A stretch of DNA of 41,804 nt from Nodosilinea sp. LEGE 06152 (GCF_015207525.1 NZ_JADEWR010000013.1:1-41804); one strand, 5' to 3'. Shown: positions 1-9,260, counted from the stretch's first letter. Notes: generated by a model not told the origin, from the letters alone. Translations and numbers: made by a program.

Positions 1-1
1 C

Positions 2-115
2 CGCAAAACGCTCTGCTACTCCAAGACCGTAGAAATGCTGGCTCACTCTGTTCGCTTGTTACTTCACTACCTCAAGTTCGGCGATGTGCCAGTCCCGTCA
101 AGGTTCATCTCTTGA
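2..115 (+). CDS. IS1-family transposase, C-terminal end (cut by window edge)
   Basis: Frame 2 is open from the left edge to a TGA at 113-115 and reads 37 residues including CYSKTVEMLAHSVRLLLHYL and a final DVPVPSRFIS. This matches, from memory, the C-terminus of IS1-type DDE transposases (CYSKS-E-L--S--L--HYLKF--VP). The rest of the gene and the left end of the element lie outside the window. I could not identify a terminal inverted repeat just after the stop, so the right boundary is undefined. It may be a complete insertion sequence or a remnant. Confidence 0.7.
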   Translation, partial: RKTLCYSKTVEMLAHSVRLLLHYLKFGDVPVPSRFIS

Positions 116-167
116 TTCAGCAACGCCAAAAAAGGAATCCCTCAACTATGTTGTGCTTTACCCACCG

Positions 168-200
168 AGATCCCCGAGTTCTTGAAGAACTCGGGGATCT
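168..200. repeat. Perfect 33-nt palindrome, copy A
   Basis: The arms are 16 bp (168-183 and 185-200) around a central G184. The left arm reads AGATCCCCGAGTTCTT and the right arm is its exact complement. It is followed by GAATCCC. A second palindrome at 445-477 has the same size, centre and 3' flank but a partly different stem. This looks like a short dispersed palindromic repeat of cyanobacterial type. It could also act as a bidirectional hairpin after the transposase. Confidence 0.8.
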
Positions 201-249
201 GAATCCCCTGCGCCTTGCCAACCCCAGCCCCCAGCCGGGGCGCGAGCGA

Positions 250-435
250 TTGCGCCATTTAGTGATCGGCTCGCCGGAGGGCGTGCGGGCGACGATTAAT
301 CTGCTGCATGTGTTGACCTACGCAGAGCAGGCAACCTGGAGCCAGTTGATCACTATTCCACCATCCGGGATTTTGATTACCCCAGAACAGGGAGAGGCGT
401 TTAGCCTGCTGAGGCGCGACAGGCAAGTAGGTTAA
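250..435 (+). CDS. Small conserved-looking cyanobacterial protein, unknown function
   Basis: The open frame runs in from 112, but only the part from the TTG at 250 looks protein-like. It starts RHLVIGSPEGVRATINLLHV and contains TYAEQATWSQLI and ITPEQGEAFSLL, about 61 residues. Short cyanobacterial proteins of unknown function with this pattern exist, as I recall them. There is no ATG in the right place and no clear Shine-Dalgarno sequence. The upstream part of the frame runs through palindrome A, so the gene may have been trimmed at its 5' end by that insertion. It sits between palindromes A and B. Confidence 0.45.
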   Translation: MRHLVIGSPEGVRATINLLHVLTYAEQATWSQLITIPPSGILITPEQGEAFSLLRRDRQVG

Positions 436-444
436 CAGAAGTCT

Positions 445-477
445 AGACCTCCGAGGTTTTGAAAACCTCGGAGGTCT
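445..477. repeat. Perfect 33-nt palindrome, copy B
   Basis: The arms are 16 bp around a central G461. The left arm reads AGACCTCCGAGGTTTT. It is followed by GAATCCC exactly as in copy A. The stem differs from copy A at arm positions 4, 6, 12 and 14, and each change is matched on the other arm. It lies between the small ORF (stop at 435) and the phosphoglucomutase stop (484), so it may serve as a shared terminator for convergent genes. Confidence 0.8.
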
Positions 478-483
478 GAATCC

Positions 484-2230
<1,747 letters not shown>

Positions 2231-2269
2231 TAAATCGTAAGCTTGGGTTAAGGAGAGCCAACATCCGGA

Positions 2270-3310
2270 ATGAGCTGTTCCCCAGGTGTAGAGCTTCTAA
2301 AGCCCCCAAAACCTTCTGCATTTATGACCAATCAACTGCTGACTTCAACGCAGTCGCGCCCCAGCGTCGGTCACGCCGATTTGCCTGCGATCGCCGAATT
2401 TTACGAGATCTGCGACCAGGTCGATCGCCTGGACCGTGCCCCCTCCCTCGAAAACCTTCAGCGCCGTCTCGACCACCCACCCCCCGGCGGTACCCAATAT
2501 TGCCAACTGTGGGAAACCACCCGTGGCCAGCTAGTGGGCGTCGTCAACCTGTGGATCGAAGATCCTACCGATGCGCCCACCGATGCGCTAGAAGGCTGGG
2601 TGAGTGTGTCTGTGCATCCCGACTGGCGCGGCGATCGGCTCGAAGCAGAACTGTTGGGCTGGACTGAGGCGTTGGTTCGAGAGCAGGCGACGGTAGCCCA
2701 GCGCCCCGCAGAACTCTGCGCCGGAGCCAGAAGCGATGCTGCCTACTATCGGGCCATTTATGAGACCCAAGGCTACGGAATTATTCGCCAGTTTCACAAT
2801 ATGGCGCGATCGCTGGCCGAACCCATCCCTCAGCCCCAGTTCCCCGAGGGCTTTACCTCGCGCCCAACCAACGCCGATGAGGCCGCCGCCTGGGTGGAGC
2901 TGTTCAACGAGAGCTTTGTCGATCACTGGCACTTTACGCCGATGACGCTGGCAGATCGCCAGCACCGCCTGAGTTACCCCACCTACCAGCCCGAACTCGA
3001 CTGGGTAGCTGTTGCTCCCGACGGCAAGCTGGCTGGGTTCTGCAAAGGTCACATTGACCACGACGACAACGCCCGTAATCTGCGTAACGAAGGCTGGATT
3101 ACAATTTTGGGCACCCGGAGAGGTTACCGCCGTCTGGGTCTGGCCCGAGCCATGCTTTTGCAAGGGCTGCACCAACTGCACCTAGCGGGCATGGATACCG
3201 CCCTGCTGGGGGTAGATACCCAAAACCCCAACCAGGCCATGGGGCTGTACGAATCCGCAGGATTCACTATTAAAGAAACCTACCTGACCTACCAAAAGCT
3301 CCTCAGCTGA
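2270..3310 (+). CDS. GNAT-family N-acetyltransferase with two GNAT domains
   Basis: A protein of up to 346 residues with a degenerate N-terminal GNAT half and a better conserved C-terminal half. The acetyl-CoA-binding motif A is GTRRGYRRLGLARAML (about residues 282-297), and motif B is GLYESAGF near residue 325. Tandem GNAT architecture resembles mycothiol-synthase-like or aminoglycoside-type acetyltransferases, but the substrate cannot be read from sequence. The start is uncertain. ATG 2270 has AGGAG at 2251-2255, which is rather far away. ATG 2324 would give MTNQLLTSTQS and drop 18 unstructured residues. It converges on the glycosylase gene, with two small palindromes in between. Confidence 0.8.
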   Translation: MSCSPGVELLKPPKPSAFMTNQLLTSTQSRPSVGHADLPAIAEFYEICDQVDRLDRAPSLENLQRRLDHPPPGGTQYCQLWETTRGQLVGVVNLWIEDPTDAPTDALEGWVSVSVHPDWRGDRLEAELLGWTEALVREQATVAQRPAELCAGARSDAAYYRAIYETQGYGIIRQFHNMARSLAEPIPQPQFPEGFTSRPTNADEAAAWVELFNESFVDHWHFTPMTLADRQHRLSYPTYQPELDWVAVAPDGKLAGFCKGHIDHDDNARNLRNEGWITILGTRRGYRRLGLARAMLLQGLHQLHLAGMDTALLGVDTQNPNQAMGLYESAGFTIKETYLTYQKLLS

Positions 3311-3373
3311 GAAACCCGGTTTCTGCACCAAGCCCTGGCTACAGGCAAGGAAAACGTAAGAAACCCGGTTTCT
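3310..3373. repeat. Two copies of a 15-nt palindrome with conserved flank
   Basis: AGAAACCCGGTTTCT occurs at 3310-3324 and 3359-3373, and both copies are followed by GCACC. The first begins in the stop codon of the GNAT gene. This AGAAACC-GGTTTCT element is a familiar dispersed repeat in cyanobacterial genomes. Here it fills the gap between two convergent genes and could form hairpins in both transcripts. There is no T-run after either copy, so a true Rho-independent terminator is not shown. Confidence 0.7.
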
Positions 3374-3385
3374 GCACCGGAGAAT

Positions 3386-4039
3386 CTATCGCTTTGACAC
3401 GGCCTTAGAATCGCTGACGTACCAGCGCCAGGGCAGGTCGGCCCCCTGAGTCAGGCCAATGCGGGTGGTTTGGGTAAAACCGATCTCCCCTGTATCAACC
3501 CGCTGCTGCCAGCTGGTGTCTCGATGCTCTAGCCAGAGGCCGCTAGCTGGAACCAGGGGCAGGTCGGTGAGGGTGCGATCGATATCTAGCAAGAGACAGA
3601 GCTTGCCAGGACCAGCCCCCCAGCGGACAGACTTTTCGGCCCGGTAACCGACCAACCAATCAGGGATAGCGTCGAGTTCGACGGCGCGAATGAGGACGGC
3701 GCTGGGGATGCGATCGCGATCGGTCACCACATTAAAACAGTGGTAAATGCCGTAGATCAGGTACACGTAGCTAAACCCTGGCGGGCCAAACATCACCCGA
3801 TTGCGGGCCGTCTCGCGGCGGTAGGCGTGGCAGGCCGGGTCGCCCTCGGTATAGGCCTCGGTTTCGACAATGGTGGTGCTGAGTTGGCGACCGTCGGCCC
3901 AGCGGCGCACCAGGCGACAGCCCAGCAGATCGGGGGCTACCTCCAAAGACGATCGCCCCAGCCAGGCCGGGGCAATGAAAGTAGGCTGATTACAAAGCTT
4001 TATATTGTCCTCTGAGGCAGACTTGTTAAGATGACTCAA
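3386..4039 (-). CDS. mpg: DNA-3-methyladenine glycosylase (AAG/MPG family)
   Basis: Base-excision repair enzyme that removes alkylated purines such as 3-methyladenine. Family motifs are clear: FIAPAWLGR, then PDLLGCRLVRR, the catalytic region TTIVETEAYTEGDPACHAY (the Glu in VETEAY is the general base), RNRVMFGPPGFSYVYLIYGI, and GPGKLC. The start is not an ATG. TTG 4039 has GGAG eight bases upstream and gives 217 residues; an ATT at 3976 just before APAWL would give a more typical N-terminus. The frame stays open further upstream to 4207, but that part is antisense to a small membrane-protein gene. The two genes overlap head to head by 9 bp if TTG 4039 is used. Confidence 0.9.
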   Translation of the reverse strand: MSHLNKSASEDNIKLCNQPTFIAPAWLGRSSLEVAPDLLGCRLVRRWADGRQLSTTIVETEAYTEGDPACHAYRRETARNRVMFGPPGFSYVYLIYGIYHCFNVVTDRDRIPSAVLIRAVELDAIPDWLVGYRAEKSVRWGAGPGKLCLLLDIDRTLTDLPLVPASGLWLEHRDTSWQQRVDTGEIGFTQTTRIGLTQGADLPWRWYVSDSKAVSKR

Positions 4040-4210
4040 AACCAAGGCTCCGATCACATCGACCTTTCTATCATCGCTACTGCTCCTATGGATATCAAAC
4101 TTGTACTGGCTGTACTGACTGGATTGTTTGTGGTGGCCACTCTGTTCTTTGGCACCAAAAACGGCTTCTACGACACCGACAACTACCACGGCAACGGTTC
4201 GGCCCACTAG
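4031..4210 (+). CDS. Small single-span membrane protein, possibly Psb35-like
   Basis: 59 residues with one hydrophobic helix (about residues 22-40, IKLVLAVLTGLFVVATLFF) followed by a polar tail GTKNGFYDTDNYHGNGSAH. Tiny cyanobacterial proteins with this helix plus NGFYD-DNYHGNGSAH tail are conserved. I think they correspond to the photosystem II assembly factor Psb35 (Ssl2148), but this is from memory and unverified. ATG 4031 has GAGG about 11 bases upstream. An internal ATG at 4088 would start right at the helix. Codon use and the clean stop argue that this is a real gene. It overlaps the 5' end of the divergent glycosylase gene. Confidence 0.7.
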   Translation: MTQNQGSDHIDLSIIATAPMDIKLVLAVLTGLFVVATLFFGTKNGFYDTDNYHGNGSAH

Positions 4211-4289
4211 GCCTGCTGGGCTAAAGCTCCGCTACTGGCCCAGTTCATCGGCCCCAGGTTGTGCCGCTGCTTAGGGTGTTTACCATTCC

Positions 4290-5969
4290 GTGAGTAATCT
4301 GGTCTGCTTTCCGTTTGGTGCGGGTCACGGCCAAGAGGGGCTGTGCCTGGAGCTGCGCATGGGGCCGCGGCGAATTGTGCTGGACTGCGGGCTGCGCGAC
4401 TTGACCGCACTAGAGGCTGTCCGCGATCGCATCGGAACCGCCGATCTGCTCTTTTGCAGCCACGCCCACAGCGATCACGCTCGCGGCGTACGGGAGTTTA
4501 GCCAAAAATTTCCCCAGGTGCCTATCTACGGCAGCGAGGTAACGACCCAACTGCTGCCGCTTAACTGGCTGGGCGAGGCGGTGCCGCCCCACCTGTGTCA
4601 GGCGCTGCCCTGGCAGACCCCGATTAGTTTAGCCGACGACCTGACTGTGCAAATTTGGCCAGCGGGCCACCTGCCGGGGGCCGCCTGCGCTCTGTTTACC
4701 TACCATTCGCCCCAGCGCCCCTACACGGTGTTTTTCACGGGCGACTTTTTTATGTCTAACTCGCGGCTGGTGGATGGCCTGCCTCTAGAGGCACTGCGCG
4801 GTCTCAAACCCGATGTGCTGATCATTGAAGGTAGTGCCGGTACCACCCGCCACCCCCACCGCCGTCAGCAGGAAAATTCGCTGGCCAGCACGCTCTATAA
4901 CCTGGTGCAGCAGGGGCGATCGGTGCTCTTGCCCACGCCCACCCTGGGCATTGGCCAGGAGTTAGTGATGCTGTTGCGCAGCCACCACCAGTTTACCGGG
5001 CAAGACATTACCGTTTGGGTCGATGAAACCGTGGCGGCGGGCTGTGACCTGTACCTGGAGCTGATGTCGGAGTTTCCCAGCAGCGTGCAAAATTTTGCCC
5101 GCCACCAGCCCCTATTTTGGGACGATCGCATATTGCCCCGCGTGCGGCGGCTGGGAGTAGATGGCTATCCCGACGGGGAGAGCCCCTGCATTCTGATTGC
5201 CCATCGAGAGGCCGATCTCAGCGACTACTGCTGCGCTTCGGGCCAGCCCTGGACGGTGCTGCTGCCCGATTCGTTTGCCACCGCGATGGCCGATATGCTG
5301 CTGACGACCAGCCACGACCCTGGCCCCACCCTGGGCTGGCTACAAACCCTGGTGCCTGAGCTAGAGTCGGAGCGAGTGCAGATCGACACCTACCAGCTCA
5401 CTACCCACAGCGATCGCGTCGGCACCACCCAGCTGATTCACAACCTCAGGCCCCAGCACGTAGCCTTTGTGCACGGCAATCCCACTCACCTGGCCGACCT
5501 GACGGGCCTAGAAGAACTGCAAACCCGCTACCAGCTGCACCTGCCCTCGGCGGGCAACGAAGTGGAGTTTCCGATCGGCGATCGCTTCATTCAACCCGCC
5601 GCCCCCGAACCCATTTTTGAAGGCGAAATCACCGAGATCGACGACAGCGTGCTGCTGCTGCTGCCCGAAGACCTCACCGCCGACCCCCGCTGGGCCGCCC
5701 TAGCCAATACTGGCCTGGTGCAGGCCCGCTGGCAGGGCAACGACTTGGTGATCAAGGGATTGACCCAGCGTGACCTGCTGCGCACTGTTGCCAGTAGCGA
5801 TACGCCCTGGCAATCTCCCAGCTGCCAAACCTGCCGCTACCAGCGCGAAGGCCGCTGCCGCAACCCCGACTCGCCCCTCTACGGGCTGCAGGTCAGCCCC
5901 GACGGCGTTTGTTCTGCCTTTGAAGCGCGCCCGGCTCGCTCAGAACGGGATGATGAGGCATCGGCTTAG
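4290..5969 (+). CDS. Metallo-beta-lactamase/beta-CASP-like hydrolase with Cys-rich tail
   Basis: 559 residues from a GTG at 4290. The N-terminal half is an MBL domain with zinc motif HAHSDH (58-63), preceded by FPFGAGHGQEG and LDCGL. A beta-CASP-like insert follows, and then a C-terminal FVHGNPTHL histidine motif. This layout is that of RNA-processing or DNA-repair beta-CASP nucleases, although the protein is not a standard RNase J. The last 50 residues carry four cysteines (512, 515, 523, 541; CxxC-x7-C-x17-C), suggesting a small zinc or Fe-S site. The substrate is unknown. It is followed by an octamer repeat array. Confidence 0.75.
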   Translation: MSNLVCFPFGAGHGQEGLCLELRMGPRRIVLDCGLRDLTALEAVRDRIGTADLLFCSHAHSDHARGVREFSQKFPQVPIYGSEVTTQLLPLNWLGEAVPPHLCQALPWQTPISLADDLTVQIWPAGHLPGAACALFTYHSPQRPYTVFFTGDFFMSNSRLVDGLPLEALRGLKPDVLIIEGSAGTTRHPHRRQQENSLASTLYNLVQQGRSVLLPTPTLGIGQELVMLLRSHHQFTGQDITVWVDETVAAGCDLYLELMSEFPSSVQNFARHQPLFWDDRILPRVRRLGVDGYPDGESPCILIAHREADLSDYCCASGQPWTVLLPDSFATAMADMLLTTSHDPGPTLGWLQTLVPELESERVQIDTYQLTTHSDRVGTTQLIHNLRPQHVAFVHGNPTHLADLTGLEELQTRYQLHLPSAGNEVEFPIGDRFIQPAAPEPIFEGEITEIDDSVLLLLPEDLTADPRWAALANTGLVQARWQGNDLVIKGLTQRDLLRTVASSDTPWQSPSCQTCRYQREGRCRNPDSPLYGLQVSPDGVCSAFEARPARSERDDEASA

Positions 5970-6099
5970 GGGTGGGAGAGTGGGCGGGTAAGAGGGTGGG
6001 AGAGTGGGCGGGTGGATGAGTGGATGAGTGGATGAGTGGGTCTGGCAACATCGAAAAAAGCACACTCGCCTACCCGCCTACCCACCTACCCATCTACCT
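5970..6099. repeat. Inverted pair of 8-nt tandem repeat arrays (locus 1)
   Basis: From 5970 to 6041 there are nine consecutive 8-nt units of the form GGGTGGGA, GAGTGGGC, GGGTGGAT or GAGTGGAT (consensus RRGTRRRN). After an 18-nt spacer (6042-6059), the opposite strand pattern appears from about 6060 to 6099 as GCCTACCC, GCCTACCC, ACCTACCC, ATCTACCT. The two arrays are therefore inverted and partly complementary. The C-rich arm ends 9 bp before the ATG of the next gene. The same architecture recurs at 38169-38434. Confidence 0.85.
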
Positions 6100-6107
6100 C
6101 TTCCCCC

Positions 6108-6506
6108 ATGCAGACCTACTGCCTCCGCCTCACCCCTGGCCAAGATCTGAAGCAAGAATTGCAGGCCTTTGCTCAGGCCCAATCGCTAGAAGCGGGGGTG
6201 ATTCTGATGGGGTTGGGCAGTTTTACCCAGGCATCTTTGCGGTTTGCGGCGGCAGTCGAGGCGACGGCGATCGCTGGCCCCCTGGAGCTGATTTCCCTCA
6301 GCGGCACGCTGTCGCAGCACGGCATGCACCTGCACGGGACCGTGGCCGATGCCCAGGGCCAGGTCTATGGTGGGCACATCATGCCGGGGTGTGTGATTCG
6401 AACGACGGCGGAAATTGCGATCGCCAACCTGCCCCACCTGCGCCTGCACCGCCAGCCCGACCCGGTCACGGGTTATCTAGAGCTAGTTGTTGATGCTCTC
6501 TCTTAA
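6108..6506 (+). CDS. PPC/DUF296 domain protein
   Basis: 132 residues from ATG 6108 (MQTYCLRLTPGQDLKQELQA). The whole length is a PPC (plant and prokaryote conserved, DUF296) domain. It has GSFTQASLRFA and the characteristic HGMHLHGTVAD and VYGGHI segments, whose histidines probably bind a metal. In plants this domain accompanies AT-hooks. Prokaryotic stand-alone versions are trimeric, and their function is not well defined. The in-frame extension upstream to 6036 consists of translated octamer repeats (PTRLPTYP) and is unlikely to be coding. Confidence 0.85.
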   Translation: MQTYCLRLTPGQDLKQELQAFAQAQSLEAGVILMGLGSFTQASLRFAAAVEATAIAGPLELISLSGTLSQHGMHLHGTVADAQGQVYGGHIMPGCVIRTTAEIAIANLPHLRLHRQPDPVTGYLELVVDALS

Positions 6507-6655
6507 TCCTTTTCGAGACAGATCGTGATTGACGGGCGCTGCAATATCTCTTGAACCCGAAAATCGCCGATAGAATGGCAGTATTGCCTCTGCGAGGCGC
6601 TACCTCTGCATCAAACTCCAAAGCAGCTGAACCCTTCACCAGCAAAGGCAATCCT

Positions 6656-6910
6656 ATGCAAAGTATCGAAATTCAGCTGCCAGATACAGTGTTCTCCGCC
6701 CTACGCAAAGCACCTGAGGAGTTCGTACAAGAAATGCGAGTGGCAGCTGCGGTTAAGTGGTACGAACTTGGGGAAGTTTCTCAGGGCAAAGCCGCCGAAA
6801 TTGCTGGTTTATCCCGTGCTGGCTTCATCGACGCTTTGACTCGCTACAAGGTATCGGTGTTTCAGTACACGGCTGAAGAAATAGCTCAAGAATTGACCGA
6901 TGCCAGTTGA
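6656..6910 (+). CDS. UPF0175 family antitoxin
   Basis: 84 residues from ATG 6656 (MQSIEIQLPDTVFSALRKAP). The signature of UPF0175 is present: EFVQEMRVAAAVKWYELGEV, then SQGKAAEIAGLSRAGFIDAL and a final helix. This small family is usually the antitoxin of a type II pair. Its stop overlaps the start of the following PIN-like gene by 11 bp, which fits translational coupling. The open frame extends upstream to 6551, but that part is not like the family. Likely autoregulated from the 6507-6655 spacer, by analogy with other toxin-antitoxin operons. Confidence 0.85.
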   Translation: MQSIEIQLPDTVFSALRKAPEEFVQEMRVAAAVKWYELGEVSQGKAAEIAGLSRAGFIDALTRYKVSVFQYTAEEIAQELTDAS

Positions 6911-7382
6911 TCGGGTTGTGGTGAATGCCTCGCCGCTAATTGTGCTGTTCAAAAGTGAGCAAGCCGACCTCCTGCCGCAACTTTTCTCTGAAATCCTGGT
7001 TCCTCAAGCAGTTTGGCAAGAGGTAACCCTCCCCCAAGACGATGTAGCCAGTCGGCAATTGCCTGATGCCGCTTGGGCAACGCCAATTGAGGTTGCCATA
7101 AATCCTGAAATTGCCGCTTGGGATTTGGGTGCCGGGGAATCGGCTGTGCTCAGCTATGGCCTACAGAACCCTGGTTATAGAGCCATTGTTGACGATGCCG
7201 CCGCCCGCCGCTGTGCCCTTACATTAGGAATCGCCACCCTGGGAACCGGAGGCGTGCTCGTTCTAGCAAACCGGCGAGGCCTGGTTGACTCCCTAGGCGA
7301 TCGCCTAAAGCGTTTGCAAGATGCTGGGCTTTACCTGTCTGAGCATGTTATCGCTATGCTCAAGCAGCAAGCTGGGGAGTAG
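6900..7382 (+). CDS. DUF3368 PIN-like toxin
   Basis: 160 residues. It begins MPVDRVVVNASPLIVLFK, the PIN-type first strand with Asn/Ser in place of the usual first Asp, as is common in DUF3368. Conserved acidic positions follow in LGAGESAVLSYG and AIVDDAAARRCA. DUF3368 proteins are VapC-like putative ribonuclease toxins. The gene overlaps the UPF0175 antitoxin, the normal partner. Catalysis has not been shown for most of the family, so nuclease activity is inferred. It converges on era, with only 3 bp between the two stop codons. Confidence 0.85.
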   Translation: MPVDRVVVNASPLIVLFKSEQADLLPQLFSEILVPQAVWQEVTLPQDDVASRQLPDAAWATPIEVAINPEIAAWDLGAGESAVLSYGLQNPGYRAIVDDAAARRCALTLGIATLGTGGVLVLANRRGLVDSLGDRLKRLQDAGLYLSEHVIAMLKQQAGE

Positions 7383-7385
7383 TGA

Positions 7386-8339
7386 CTATTCTTCCACCCG
7401 GTAGCCAAAATCCTCCAAGCGGCTGCGCGACTGTCGCCACTTGGGTACCACTTTGACAAACAGTTCCAGATACACCTGACCCATCACCAGCTTTTGAATT
7501 TGCTGGCGGGCGTCGGAGCCGATCACCTTCAGCATGCTGCCCTTTTTGCCGATTAAAATGCCCTTCTGCGACTCGCGCTCGACGTGAATGGTGGCGAGAA
7601 TGCGGGTGATATTGGTGTCTTCTTCGACCCGGTCGACGGCGATCGCCACCGAGTGAGGCACCTCCTCCCGCGTATTCAGCAAAATTTGTTCCCGAATCAG
7701 CTCGCCCATGATGAAGCGCTCGGGCTGGTCGGTGACGAGATCGGGCGGGTAGTAGTAGGGGCCGGGGTCGAGCTGGTCGATTAGGGTGGCGAGCAGGGTA
7801 TCGAGGCTGGTTTCGTGCAGGGCCGAGAACTTGACCAGGGGCCAGCCATGGCTATCGGCCAGGGTTTGGTAGCTGGCGTCGAGGGGGGCGATCGCCTCTG
7901 TCTCCTCGGGCTGCTTGTCAACTTTGTTCATGCCCAAGATCACCGGGCCGCTGCTGTGGGCCAGCAGTTCAGCCACAAACTGGTCGCCGCGTCCGGCTTC
8001 GGCGCTGCCGTCGACCACAAACAGAGTGGCATCCACCGAATCGATTGCCATCCGAGCATTTTTGACCAAAATTTTGCCCAACTCGTGGTGGGGCTTGTGA
8101 ATGCCAGGGGTATCGACAAAAATAATTTGCGCTTGGTCGTTAGTTAAAATGCCGCGCAGGCGGTTGCGGGTCGTTTGGGCAGTGGGGGAGGTGATCGCCA
8201 CCTTTTGGCCCACCAGGGCATTCATCAGGGTCGATTTGCCCACGTTAGGGCGGCCCACAATGCCCACAAACCCCGACTTAAACCCCTCTGGCGGGGTAGG
8301 AATCGCGCTGTAGCCGACCGGGTCAAAGGAATCCACCAT
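7386..8339 (-). CDS. era: GTPase Era
   Basis: 317 residues from ATG 8339. Ras-like GTPase domain: G1 GRPNVGKS (about 29-36), switch T in SPTAQTTRNRLRG, G3 DTPG, G4 NKVD. The C-terminal KH domain contains GILIGKKGSMLKVIG. Era binds 16S rRNA near its 3' end and is needed for small-subunit assembly. Its start lies one base after the stop of the upstream yjbQ-like gene, so the two are probably cotranscribed. An in-frame ATG 11 codons further upstream overlaps that gene and is less likely. Confidence 0.97.
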   Translation of the reverse strand: MVDSFDPVGYSAIPTPPEGFKSGFVGIVGRPNVGKSTLMNALVGQKVAITSPTAQTTRNRLRGILTNDQAQIIFVDTPGIHKPHHELGKILVKNARMAIDSVDATLFVVDGSAEAGRGDQFVAELLAHSSGPVILGMNKVDKQPEETEAIAPLDASYQTLADSHGWPLVKFSALHETSLDTLLATLIDQLDPGPYYYPPDLVTDQPERFIMGELIREQILLNTREEVPHSVAIAVDRVEEDTNITRILATIHVERESQKGILIGKKGSMLKVIGSDARQQIQKLVMGQVYLELFVKVVPKWRQSRSRLEDFGYRVEE

Positions 8340-8340
8340 A

Positions 8341-8778
8341 CTAGTAGCCCGTGACGTGAACCACGACCTCACGGGCCGATCCCCGCGCCCGGTGTTCCCA
8401 CAGGTAAATGCCCTGCCAGGTGCCCAGAGCCAGCCGCCCCTGCATGACGGGGATAGTTTCGCTGGTGTGGGTCAGCACGGTGCGAATGTGGGCGGGCATG
8501 TCGTCGGGGCCTTCGGTGCTGTGGATGTAGTGGTTGCCCTCGGGCACCAGCTTAGAGAGAAAATTCTCCAGGTCGACCAGCACGTCGGGGTCGGCATTTT
8601 CCTGAATGATTAAGCTGGCGGAGGTGTGGCGCAAAAACACCGTGCACAGCCCAGTTTCAATGCCGGAGGCGCGCACCACCTCGTTGACCTCAGCAGTAAA
8701 CCGCTGGAGCGACTTGCCCCGCGATCGCAGCGTCAGCACCTGCTGATGGTGACGGGTGGTGGCGGTGTTAGGTGTCAT
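8341..8778 (-). CDS. YjbQ/UPF0047 family protein
   Basis: 145 residues matching the whole UPF0047 family. It has the conserved FLRHTSASLIIQENADPDV segment, then EGPDDMPAHIRTVLTH and the C-terminal LGTWQGIYLWEHR block. Conserved His and Asp residues form a metal site. Some members can make thiamine phosphate (hence the name secondary thiamine-phosphate synthase), but the physiological role is uncertain. It is the first gene of a two-gene unit with era. The ATG at 8778 faces a short AT-rich stretch that probably holds the promoter. Confidence 0.93.
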   Translation of the reverse strand: MTPNTATTRHHQQVLTLRSRGKSLQRFTAEVNEVVRASGIETGLCTVFLRHTSASLIIQENADPDVLVDLENFLSKLVPEGNHYIHSTEGPDDMPAHIRTVLTHTSETIPVMQGRLALGTWQGIYLWEHRARGSAREVVVHVTGY

Positions 8779-8936
8779 CGGTAAATCACCAGAATAGACC
8801 GTTATCTATTCTGTCAGAATTGATCACCGCTGTCAGACTTAATCGTTCTTAATCGTTTTGAAGAACGGCTCATGCTGGAGGTTGTTAGCGCAGATAGGTG
8901 CTTCAGCGGATTGCTTAAAACTGTTACGTCACGCCG

Positions 8937-9260
8937 TTACTCAACGCTGAGGGGGACCAGACGACCCTGGGCCGTTAGCCCCAACCGCATGGGCGCATTG
9001 GCCAGAATGGGATTGCCGGTCAGGGCGCACACCTGCTCGCGCTCGGCCACCGCGCCAAAGCTGGCGCAAATATCGTCAGCCTGAACCTGAACGGCGCATT
9101 CTGTCGGCCCTTGCTCCACGTACTGCCAAAGAATGTCGCGAATCAACGCCTGATACCCCCGATCGCCCGCCAGGGCTTTGAGCTTTTCCTTCAGCGATCG
9201 CTCCAGGCGAATGCTGGTAACTTCCATATCAGTGGTCGATACGCGGGTTAGGGTTGGCAT
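8937..9260 (-). CDS. Small ribbon-helix-helix-like protein with a C-terminal extension
   Basis: 107 residues from ATG 9260, which has GGAGG 11-12 bases upstream. An ATG at 9287 would add nine residues. The N-terminal part, MEVTSIRLERSLKEKLKALA followed by YQALIRDILWQYVEQ, resembles CopG/RHH DNA-binding proteins. The C-terminal part has QVCALTGNPILANAPMRLGL, a pattern I associate with cyanobacterial proteins of unknown function. It could be a small transcriptional regulator. Several short inverted repeats lie just upstream (9343-9393), which would suit autoregulation, but this is inference. Confidence 0.65.
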   Translation of the reverse strand: MPTLTRVSTTDMEVTSIRLERSLKEKLKALAGDRGYQALIRDILWQYVEQGPTECAVQVQADDICASFGAVAEREQVCALTGNPILANAPMRLGLTAQGRLVPLSVE

